Source of the DNA: DATKWF01 sp035529715
Lineage (GTDB): Bacteria > Chloroflexota > Dehalococcoidia > Dehalococcoidales > RBG-16-60-22
Direction of reading: 5' to 3'
NCBI GenBank assembly: GCA_035529715.1
Contig: DATKWF010000029.1
Location: 1 to 7,949 of the forward strand
Length of the DNA stretch: 7,949 bases
Positions 1 through 5,497 of the stretch are shown here, piece after piece. The notes beneath the pieces were generated by a model that saw nothing but the letters and a program-made list of their open reading frames with translations, was not told the origin of the DNA and did no database searches. Both the position numbers and the translations under genes were made by a program. Numbering within the stretch: position 1 is the first letter of the stretch; the number at the start of each line of letters is the position of its first letter.

Positions 1-840
1 GAATATAGCAAGCTCTTTAACGGCCAGGCTGATTACCGGGTAATCAGGGTAGGCAACGTCAGCATAGGTACTGATGAGCCTGTGTTCATTGCCGGACCAT
101 GCGCTGTGGAAAGCAAAAAGCAGCTATTCAAGATTGCCGAAGGTATTAAAAAAGCCGGGGCTCATATGTTGAGGGGCGGTGTTTTTAAGCCGAGGAGTTC
201 CGTCCACTCCTTCCAGGGTTTGGGCTCAATTGGTGGGGAGGAAGCTGAGGAAGCTTTGAGCTGGCTGCGTGAAGCCGGGGACAAGTATGAACTGGCGGTG
301 ATAACGGAGGTAAGAGGGGAGACACAGGTTGACCTGGTGGCGAAGTATGTTGATATGCTGCAGATAGGTACCAGGAATATGTACGACCAGGATCTCCTCA
401 CCGAAGTGGCCAGGAAAAATAAGCCGGTTCTGTTCAAGAGGCACTTTGGTGCCGGTATTGATGAGTTCCTGTCCTTTGCCGAGTACATTGCCGCTGAGGG
501 GAACAAGGATATAGTCCTGTGCGAAAGAGGTATTCTACCGGTGGGTAAGGGTAAAAGTTATACCAGGTATACCTTTGACCTGGCGGCTATCCCGGCTATC
601 CAGAAGGAGACTTATCTGCCGGTGGTCGCCGACCCCAGCCACGCCACCGGTCGTCGCGACCTTATCTATAGCATGAGTTGTGCGGCTATTGCCGCCGGGG
701 CAAGCGGGCTAATGATTGAGACGCACTACAACCCGGCGGAAGCGCTGGTTGATGGGCAGCAGATGATAACCCCTGATGAACTAAAAGAGGTTATTGATGC
801 CTGCAGGAGAGTCCGCCGGTCGGTTGTGTCCCGACAATAA
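1..840 (+). CDS. aroF: 3-deoxy-7-phosphoheptulonate (DAHP) synthase, type I beta, 5' partial
   Basis: This cytoplasmic enzyme condenses phosphoenolpyruvate with erythrose 4-phosphate, the first step of the shikimate pathway. The frame is open from base 1, so the GTG at 82 is an internal valine and the true start lies upstream; 279 residues are visible. The first roughly 27 residues, ending in RVIRVGNVSIG, match the linker before the TIM barrel in Thermotoga-type enzymes, so a short N-terminal regulatory domain may be missing. Numbering from the first visible codon, the barrel shows IAGPCAVES with metal-ligand Cys34, KPR (63-65) for PEP binding, the GTRNM motif, DPSH with His214, IETH with Glu240, and DGQQ with Asp251, which together complete the metal site. 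Oddities are KRHF where related enzymes have KRGM, and a loop of about three extra residues after CERGI. KDO-8-phosphate synthase is a distant relative, but the motifs and context favour DAHP synthase. The symbol is by analogy; aroG or aroA(f) are also used. Confidence 0.95.
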   Translation, partial: EYSKLFNGQADYRVIRVGNVSIGTDEPVFIAGPCAVESKKQLFKIAEGIKKAGAHMLRGGVFKPRSSVHSFQGLGSIGGEEAEEALSWLREAGDKYELAVITEVRGETQVDLVAKYVDMLQIGTRNMYDQDLLTEVARKNKPVLFKRHFGAGIDEFLSFAEYIAAEGNKDIVLCERGILPVGKGKSYTRYTFDLAAIPAIQKETYLPVVADPSHATGRRDLIYSMSCAAIAAGASGLMIETHYNPAEALVDGQQMITPDELKEVIDACRRVRRSVVSRQ

Positions 841-860
841 AAAGGGTAGATTGGTAACAA

Positions 861-1949
861 ATGAGAACAGTAAAGGTAAAACTTGGCCGTAATAGCTATA
901 AAGTCAGTGTCGGTCCCGGGCTGCTGGCTCAGGCCGGGCAGAGGTTAAAAGAGAACGGTTTTTCGGGCAAGCTGGTTGTTATTACCGACCCCACGGTGAA
1001 CCGGCTATATGGTGACGCCCTGAACCAGTGTCTTACTAAAGACGGCTTCGGGGTGACCACCCTGCTGGTTCCGGAGGGGGAGGAGCAGAAGTCGCTGGAG
1101 ACTGCGGGCAGGCTGTACCATGAACTGACTGAGTCCCGCGCGGAAAGGGCAACTCCAATCCTGGCTCTGGGTGGAGGGGTAATCGGTGACCTGGCTGGAT
1201 TTGTGGCTGCCACCTACCTGCGGGGGGTGCCGCTGGTGCAGCTCCCGACCACCCTGCTGGCACAGGTTGACAGCAGTATCGGTGGCAAGGTGGCGGTGGA
1301 CCATGGCCGGCTGAAAAATAAAATCGGGGCATTCTACCAGCCGGAGCTGGTAATTGCCGATATTGATGCCCTGAGGACTCTTCCCGCCGGGGAGCTGGCT
1401 AGCGGTCTTGCTGAAGTCATAAAGAGCGCCGCAATCCGGGACAGTGAGTTTTTTGCCTTTCTTGAGAAGAATATTGACAGGGTAAAGTCGCTTGATAATG
1501 GCGTGCTTGAGGAGATTGTTTTTCGGTCGGTAAAGATTAAAGTCGAAGCGGTTGAAAAAGACGAAAGAGACCTGGGCTTGAGAGGCATCTTGAACTACGG
1601 TCATACCATAGGCCATGCCATTGAATCTGTCTCGGATTTCAAGGTAGGGCATGGCGGAGCTGTTGCCATTGGCATGCTGGCGGCGGCAAAAATCTCCAAC
1701 CGCATGGGTCTGCTTGACAAAGATGGACTGGTCAGGCTGGAGAACTTGATTGGGAAAGCCGGCTTGCCGACCGAAATGCCGGACCTTAAACTGGACGAAA
1801 TAGTCAGAGCGATGCAGCACGATAAGAAGGTTTTGCGGGATAAAATAAGATTTGTCCTGCTTAAATCAATAGGCAGCGCCTTTATCACTGATGAGGTGAG
1901 CCTTTCCCTGGTAGAACAGGTCCTGGGTGGCGATGATGAAAAGACCTAG
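861..1949 (+). CDS. aroB: 3-dehydroquinate synthase
   Basis: AroB converts DAHP to 3-dehydroquinate using NAD+ and a divalent metal, step two of the pathway. The 362 residues are normal for the family. The N-terminal nucleotide-binding half carries PEGEEQKS (71-78) and GGGVIGD (104-110), followed by DSSIGGK. Mapping onto the known Aspergillus active site, Arg121, Asp137, Lys143, Glu185, Lys227, Arg241, Asn245, His248, His252 and His264 are all present; Glu185, His248 and His264 are the metal ligands, the last two in NYGHTIGH and GHGG. The usual HGE reads HGG here, which leaves the ligand histidine intact. ATG 861 is the only sensible start because an in-frame TAA lies two codons upstream. It follows the DAHP synthase by 20 bases, with a weak purine tract (AAAGGG, 841-846) as possible ribosome binding site. 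Confidence 0.97.
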   Translation: MRTVKVKLGRNSYKVSVGPGLLAQAGQRLKENGFSGKLVVITDPTVNRLYGDALNQCLTKDGFGVTTLLVPEGEEQKSLETAGRLYHELTESRAERATPILALGGGVIGDLAGFVAATYLRGVPLVQLPTTLLAQVDSSIGGKVAVDHGRLKNKIGAFYQPELVIADIDALRTLPAGELASGLAEVIKSAAIRDSEFFAFLEKNIDRVKSLDNGVLEEIVFRSVKIKVEAVEKDERDLGLRGILNYGHTIGHAIESVSDFKVGHGGAVAIGMLAAAKISNRMGLLDKDGLVRLENLIGKAGLPTEMPDLKLDEIVRAMQHDKKVLRDKIRFVLLKSIGSAFITDEVSLSLVEQVLGGDDEKT

Positions 1950-2592
1950 AATCTGTGCCGTTATCGTGAATAATGACCTTGAAGCGGTAAAAAAGGTTGA
2001 ACCGCTGGTGGAACTGCTTGAGGTGCGCATTGACCTAATCGGCGATGGCTGGCGGGAACTGGTCAGGCAACTTGAGAAACCGTGGATAGCCTGTAACCGG
2101 AGTGCTGGTGAGGGTGGTAGCCGGCAGGGCAGTGAGTTGAAAAGAATCGAAGAGCTTCTCAGTGCTATTGAACTGGGGGCTAGCATAGTTGATATTGAGC
2201 TTGCCAGCGGAAGCCTGAAGGAAATCGTCCCGCTGATTAAAAAGAAGGCAAAATGTCTTATATCACTGCATGACTTGGAAGCAACTCCTCCTCTGGGCAG
2301 GATGAGGGAGATAGTGAAAAGAGAGATAGAGGCTAATGCCGATATTTGCAAGCTGGTTACTACCGCCCGGAAGTTTGAGGACAACCTGGCGGTTTTACAG
2401 CTCATCTCGGACTTCCCCGGAGCCAGAGTCGTTTCTTTTGCCATGGGGTCTTCAGGTATCGCCAGCCGGTTTCTCTGTCCGCTGGTTGGCGGTGACTTTA
2501 CCTACGCTTCAATTGAGACCGGTAAGGAGTCTGCCTCTGGCCAGATAACAGTGGAGAACTTGAGGAAGATTTATGAAATGGTGGTGCCATGA
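1936..2592 (+). CDS. aroD: 3-dehydroquinate dehydratase, type I
   Basis: This enzyme dehydrates 3-dehydroquinate to 3-dehydroshikimate through a Schiff base, step three. It is the class I (TIM-barrel, AroD) enzyme, not the small AroQ type. With ATG 1936 as start it has 218 residues, beginning MKRPRICAVI, where family members usually start. The EVRID motif (Glu29, Arg31, Asp33), catalytic His112 in SLHD, Schiff-base Lys139 in CKLV, Arg178 in ASRF and Gln203 are all visible. The C-terminal loop reads SASGQ where SAPGQ is usual. In-frame ATG 1933 and GTG 1927 are alternatives; 1936 is preferred because GGTGG at 1926-1930 then sits five bases away. The start overlaps the end of aroB by 14 bases and the stop overlaps aroE as ATGA, which suggests translational coupling on both sides. 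Confidence 0.95.
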   Translation: MKRPRICAVIVNNDLEAVKKVEPLVELLEVRIDLIGDGWRELVRQLEKPWIACNRSAGEGGSRQGSELKRIEELLSAIELGASIVDIELASGSLKEIVPLIKKKAKCLISLHDLEATPPLGRMREIVKREIEANADICKLVTTARKFEDNLAVLQLISDFPGARVVSFAMGSSGIASRFLCPLVGGDFTYASIETGKESASGQITVENLRKIYEMVVP

Positions 2593-3452
2593 AAAGTCGA
2601 ATCTCGGCGAAAACGAAGGTCTGCGGTGTAATCGGCGACCCTGTTGAGCATACCATGTCGCCGGTAATGCACAATGCTGCCTTTAAGAAGCTGGGCATGG
2701 ATTACCGGTATCTTCCCTTCAGGGTGAGCAAAGAGGAACTGGGCAGGACGATTGCCGATATGCGAGCCCTGAATATAAGGGGATTAAACGTTACCATACC
2801 CCATAAGGTGGCGGTTATCCCGTTTCTGGATAAACTTGACCCTCTGGCGGAGGAGATAGACGCCGTTAATACTATTGTAAATGATGACGGTGTCCTGACC
2901 GGTTACAATACCGATGCCACCGGCTTTCTGCAGGCGCTGCTTGACAATGGAGTTGAGCCGGAGGGTAAGAGGGTGGTTATTCTGGGGGCGGGTGGCGCTT
3001 CCAGAGCCATTTCCTTCATCCTTGCCGAAAAGGGTGCCCGTCTGGTTATCCTCAACCGGCGGTTAAATCGGGCGAAGGAGCTTGCCCGGAGCGTTTCCCG
3101 CTCCTCAAAGGATATTGCCGCCCTGAAACTTGACGAGGCAAATCTGGCAAAGGCAATGGAAGGGGCTGAGGTTCTGGTCAATGCTACCAGTGTTGGCATG
3201 AGTCCTGGCACTGGCGAGACCCCTCTCCCCGCCAGGCTGCTCAAGCCCGGACTGGTTGTTTTTGATATTGTGTATAATCCGGTCAGGACCAGGTTGCTGA
3301 GAGAAGCTGAGGCGGCTGGTGCCCGAACGATAGGCGGACTTGACATGCTCGTCTGGCAGGGAGCCATGGCTTTTGAGAAATGGACCGGACGTAAAGCACC
3401 GCTAGAGCTGATGAAAAAAGAAGCAATTAAGGCTCTGGGATATGAAGACTAG
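2589..3452 (+). CDS. aroE: shikimate dehydrogenase (NADP+)
   Basis: AroE reduces 3-dehydroshikimate to shikimate with NADPH, step four. The 287 residues have the standard two-domain layout. The N-terminal substrate domain has GVIGDPVEHTMSP (13-25), the catalytic Lys73 in NVTIPHK, Asn94 in AVNT, and Asp109 in YNTDATG. The Rossmann domain has GAGGAS (133-138), and NRR (156-158) after the second strand, the arginine-rich loop that gives NADP preference. NATSVGM (198-204) and Gln257 in WQGAM complete the site. The start ATG overlaps the aroD stop (ATGA), and GGTGG at 2580-2584 can act as ribosome binding site four bases upstream. The 3' end overlaps aroK by 11 bases. The related quinate/shikimate dehydrogenases (YdiB) are an alternative, but the location inside a complete biosynthetic operon supports AroE. 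Confidence 0.97.
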   Translation: MKSRISAKTKVCGVIGDPVEHTMSPVMHNAAFKKLGMDYRYLPFRVSKEELGRTIADMRALNIRGLNVTIPHKVAVIPFLDKLDPLAEEIDAVNTIVNDDGVLTGYNTDATGFLQALLDNGVEPEGKRVVILGAGGASRAISFILAEKGARLVILNRRLNRAKELARSVSRSSKDIAALKLDEANLAKAMEGAEVLVNATSVGMSPGTGETPLPARLLKPGLVVFDIVYNPVRTRLLREAEAAGARTIGGLDMLVWQGAMAFEKWTGRKAPLELMKKEAIKALGYED

Positions 3453-3966
3453 CATTGCTTTGATAGGTTTCATGGGGACAGGGAAAACGGTGGCAGGCAA
3501 GCTTCTGGCCAGGAAGCTGAGGAAAGAATTTGTTGAACTGGACTCTCTGATTGAACGGAAGGCAGGCAGGACCATCCCCGAGGTATTCCAGCAGGAAGGC
3601 GAGGTGGCTTTTCGGGAGCTTGAAATCGAGGTTACCAGAGAAGTTTCCGGCAGGAAAAATGTGGTTATCGCCTGCGGTGGCGGGGTAGTCCTCAATAAGA
3701 TAAATATTGACCGGTTAAGAGAGGAATGCCTGATGGTCTACCTGACGGCATCACCGGACGTCATTATCCAGCGGACATCAAATAATATAAATAAAAGACC
3801 ATTACTTAACACCGGTAACAGGACTTGGGCGGTACGGAAGCTTTTAGAATTGCGTAAGCCGTTCTATGAGCAAGCCGCTGACATAACCGTAGACACCTCC
3901 AAGCTGGATATTAACTCTGTCGTTGAGCAAATAGCAGCCAAAGTGAAAGAGGGTGAGATTGTCTAG
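3442..3966 (+). CDS. aroK: shikimate kinase
   Basis: This kinase phosphorylates shikimate at the 3-hydroxyl using ATP, step five. It is a P-loop protein of 174 residues, the typical size. The Walker A motif GFMGTGKT spans residues 9-16. Shikimate-binding residues are Asp34 (ELDS), Arg58 (FREL) and the Gly79-81 triplet in CGGG. The LID has Arg119 in KRPLL, and Arg138 in ELRKPFYEQAAD completes the set. The ATG overlaps the last 11 bases of aroE, and AAGG at 3429-3432 is a possible ribosome binding site nine bases upstream. The C-terminus looks complete, so the repeat element that begins about three bases after the TAG stop has not shortened the protein. aroL would be an equivalent name. Confidence 0.97.
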   Translation: MKTSIALIGFMGTGKTVAGKLLARKLRKEFVELDSLIERKAGRTIPEVFQQEGEVAFRELEIEVTREVSGRKNVVIACGGGVVLNKINIDRLREECLMVYLTASPDVIIQRTSNNINKRPLLNTGNRTWAVRKLLELRKPFYEQAADITVDTSKLDINSVVEQIAAKVKEGEIV

Positions 3967-3969
3967 CAA

Positions 3970-4010
3970 CCTATCCCCCTGGCCCCCTTCCCTTAATAAG
4001 GGAAGGGGGA
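3970..4010 (+). repeat. left terminal inverted repeat, contains a perfect 13-bp-arm hairpin
   Basis: Bases 3983-4009 form a perfect 27-base palindrome: arms CCCCCTTCCCTTA and TAAGGGAAGGGGG around a single central A. The outer part (3970-3980) matches the complement of 4197-4206 at the other end of the element. No T-run follows the hairpin, so it does not look like a classical intrinsic terminator for aroK. Confidence 0.8.
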
Positions 4011-4022
4011 GTTTAGGTAAGA

Positions 4023-4039
4023 GAGGGGCTTTGCCCCTC
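4023..4039 (+). repeat. internal hairpin 1
   Basis: Arms GAGGGGC and GCCCCTC form a 7-bp perfect stem around a TTT loop. The sequence around it (TAAGAGAGG...CCTCAC) resembles the second internal hairpin at 4098-4110, which suggests duplicated units. The next bases are ACTAAAA and not a T-tract. Confidence 0.75.
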
Positions 4040-4097
4040 ACTAAAATCTCTTCCCCCTCTACTTTTACCACGGGAGATACTAAAGGAGGGTTAAAGA

Positions 4098-4110
4098 GAG
4101 GCGAAGCCTC
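4098..4110 (+). repeat. internal hairpin 2
   Basis: Arms GAGGC and GCCTC close on a GAA loop. The flanks (TAAAGAGAGG before, CCAC after) are close to those of the hairpin at 4023-4039. A strong Shine-Dalgarno-like AAAGGAGG lies just upstream (4082-4089), but no start codon at a useful distance follows it. Confidence 0.65.
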
Positions 4111-4133
4111 CACATATGTTTATAGGGATTTTT

Positions 4134-4152
4134 AGAGGGATTTTGTCCCTCT
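4134..4152 (+). repeat. internal hairpin 3
   Basis: Arms AGAGGGA and TCCCTCT form a 7-bp perfect stem around TTTTG. It is followed by TGTAACC, so a terminator role is not supported by a T-run. Confidence 0.7.
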
Positions 4153-4161
4153 TGTAACCTT

Positions 4162-4206
4162 TCCCCCTGCCCCTTGTCAAGGGGAAGGGGGATAAAGGGG
4201 GATGGG
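4162..4206 (+). repeat. right terminal inverted repeat, contains a 15-bp-arm hairpin with one mismatch
   Basis: Bases 4162-4192 fold back around a central T at 4177; the stem has one G/A mismatch at 4169 and 4185. The outer arm (4197-4206) mirrors the left end at 3970-3980. The arm contains the ATG at 4202, which is in frame with aroA; the equivalent triplet in the left arm, read in complement, is ATA. Confidence 0.75.
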
Positions 4207-4218
4207 GTTTTCAGAATT

Positions 4219-4234
4219 AAAGGCCTTAAAGAAG
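4219..4234 (+). promoter_or_regulatory. possible ribosome binding region for aroA start at 4235
   Basis: AAAGG at 4219-4223 is 11 bases from ATG 4235, and AAGAAG (4229-4234) directly abuts it. The site is weak. The G-rich right arm of the repeat element (AAGGGGG, 4185-4191) would instead serve ATG 4202 at ten bases, so the start choice is not decided by this signal alone. Confidence 0.35.
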
Positions 4235-5497
4235 ATGAAAGTTACTATTGATAAAAGCGAAGTGAGGGGAACGGTAAGTGCTCCTTCTTCAAAGAGTTAC
4301 ACCATTCGGGGCCTGATGTGCGCCGCGCTGGCCAGGGGTGAAAGCGAGATAATACGCCCCTTAAGCTCGGAAGATACTGATGCCGCGATAAATGTGCTGA
4401 GCAAAGTCGGCGTCCGCATCCGACAGGAAGATGATTTGTGGCGGGTCAGTGGAGGCGACTTCCATAAGCCGGATACCGACCTTTTCTGCGGGGAGTCGGC
4501 AACAACCCTGAGGTTCATGATGGCAATTTGCTCCCTGGTTCCGGGGACAAGCCGGTTGGTAGTTGGTCCTTCTCTCACCGGGAGACCGGCCAGTCCACTG
4601 GTGCAGGCACTCAAGCAGCTGGGGGTGGACGGCTCCTGTAATGGAGAGGTAGCCCCGGTGATTATACACGGGGGTGGACTGAAAGGAGGATTAACCGAAC
4701 TGCCGGGTGATATCAGTTCCCAGTTTGTCTCGGCTCTGTTGCTGGTAGCGCCTTTTGCCGAGGAGGGGGTGACCATCAGGCTAACCACGCCTCTGGAGTC
4801 AAAGCCTTACGTGCTGATGACACTGGAATGCCTGAAAAAATTCGGGATAGAGGTGACATCCGGGAATCTTGATGAATTCGAGATAAAAAAGCAGACATAT
4901 AGACCAGCCAGATACGAGGTTGAAGGCGACTGGTCATCAGCTTCATATTTCCTGGCTCTGGGGGCTGTTTCCGATGGGGTGGAGGTGAAAAATCTGAACC
5001 CGGAGAGCTTGCAGGGCGATAAGATGATGCTAAACTTCCTGAGGGACATGGGTGCTTCGGTCACGGTGAAGCCAGGTTCGGTCACAGTGGCAGGGTCAAA
5101 GCTGAATGCCATACACGCTGACTTATCCGACTGTATAGACCTGCTGCCGACAATGGCGGTGCTTGCTGCCGTTGCTGAGGGAGCCAGCCGGTTTACCGGT
5201 ATCGCCAGAGCGCGACTGAAGGAATCAAATCGGGTGGCGGCGGTGAGAGAGGGGCTGGAAAGAATGGGGGTGAAAGTGGCTGAGGAGCGGGATAGGTTGA
5301 CCATTACCGGTACCAGACCGTCGGGTGCGGTCATAGATAGCAAGGACGACCACCGGATTGCCATGGCTTTCAGCATACTCGGCTCACTGGTCGGCGACAC
5401 GGTAATAAATGAGGCTGAGTGTGTTAACAAGACATTTCCCGAGTTCTGGAATATACTGAAAAGTATCGGAGGGAAGGTGGAAATATATGGGCAATAG
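4235..5497 (+). CDS. aroA: 3-phosphoshikimate 1-carboxyvinyltransferase (EPSP synthase)
   Basis: AroA transfers enolpyruvyl from PEP to shikimate 3-phosphate, step six and the target of glyphosate. I chose ATG 4235 (420 residues, MKVTIDKSEV) because homologues begin there; in-frame ATG 4202 would add 11 residues and lies in the repeat element. Visible motifs are SSKSYTIR with Lys20, Ser21 and Arg25; CGESATTLRF (85-94); LTGRPASPL (114-122); PGDISSQFVSALLL (157-170); EGDWSSASYF (230-239); catalytic Asp302 in IDLLPT; Glu330 in RLKESNR; DDHRIAMA (371-378); and NKTFPEFW (398-405). The set looks closer to archaeal-style EPSP synthases than to the E. coli protein. Ala89 stands where E. coli has Gly96, and Asn332 replaces the usual Asp of KESDR. 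The 3' end overlaps aroC by 11 bases. Confidence 0.95.
   Translation: MKVTIDKSEVRGTVSAPSSKSYTIRGLMCAALARGESEIIRPLSSEDTDAAINVLSKVGVRIRQEDDLWRVSGGDFHKPDTDLFCGESATTLRFMMAICSLVPGTSRLVVGPSLTGRPASPLVQALKQLGVDGSCNGEVAPVIIHGGGLKGGLTELPGDISSQFVSALLLVAPFAEEGVTIRLTTPLESKPYVLMTLECLKKFGIEVTSGNLDEFEIKKQTYRPARYEVEGDWSSASYFLALGAVSDGVEVKNLNPESLQGDKMMLNFLRDMGASVTVKPGSVTVAGSKLNAIHADLSDCIDLLPTMAVLAAVAEGASRFTGIARARLKESNRVAAVREGLERMGVKVAEERDRLTITGTRPSGAVIDSKDDHRIAMAFSILGSLVGDTVINEAECVNKTFPEFWNILKSIGGKVEIYGQ

Larger units (their letters stand above)
3969..4206 (+). mobile_element. MITE-like composite element with imperfect terminal inverted repeats and internal hairpins
   Basis: The stretch between aroK and aroA holds no convincing gene but is almost entirely inverted repeat. 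The left end (3970-4010) and the reverse complement of the right end (4162-4206) align well: both begin with a CC-AT-CCCCCT block, then a CCCCCTTCCC block, then a central turn and a G-rich arm, with about 35 of 39 gap-free positions equal by eye. Each end is itself a hairpin, and three more short hairpins lie between them at 4023-4039, 4098-4110 and 4134-4152. There is no transposase, and I see no clear target site duplication, so it would be a non-autonomous element or a REP/BIME-like intergenic repeat. The orientation is arbitrary. The outer boundaries are uncertain by a few bases. Because the element is transcribed with the operon, the hairpins could alter mRNA stability or processing. Confidence 0.7.

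Noticed and set aside
82..84. GTG as start of the DAHP synthase
   Set aside because: The frame is open to base 1 and the 27 residues before it match the family, including RVIRVGNVSIG, so it is an internal valine.
1005..1820. Open minus-strand frame of 271 codons opposite aroB
   Set aside because: Antisense to a complete aroB with all active-site residues intact, and no recognisable protein motif.
3844..4113. 89-codon minus-strand frame across the aroK end and the repeat
   Set aside because: Made of aroK antisense and inverted repeat sequence; no family resemblance.
4091..4126. Internal promoter (TTAAAG with TATAGG) before aroA
   Set aside because: Poor match and short spacing, inside a repeat; not supportable without transcript data.
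3953..4135. 60-codon plus-strand frame beginning in the end of aroK and running through the repeat
   Set aside because: Its sequence is a translation of the hairpin repeats (PPSLNKGRG and similar), of the kind that yields spurious small proteins; no ribosome site of note.
4023..4192. Intrinsic terminators after aroK
   Set aside because: The hairpins are strong, but none is followed by a T-run, and the downstream genes belong to the same pathway.
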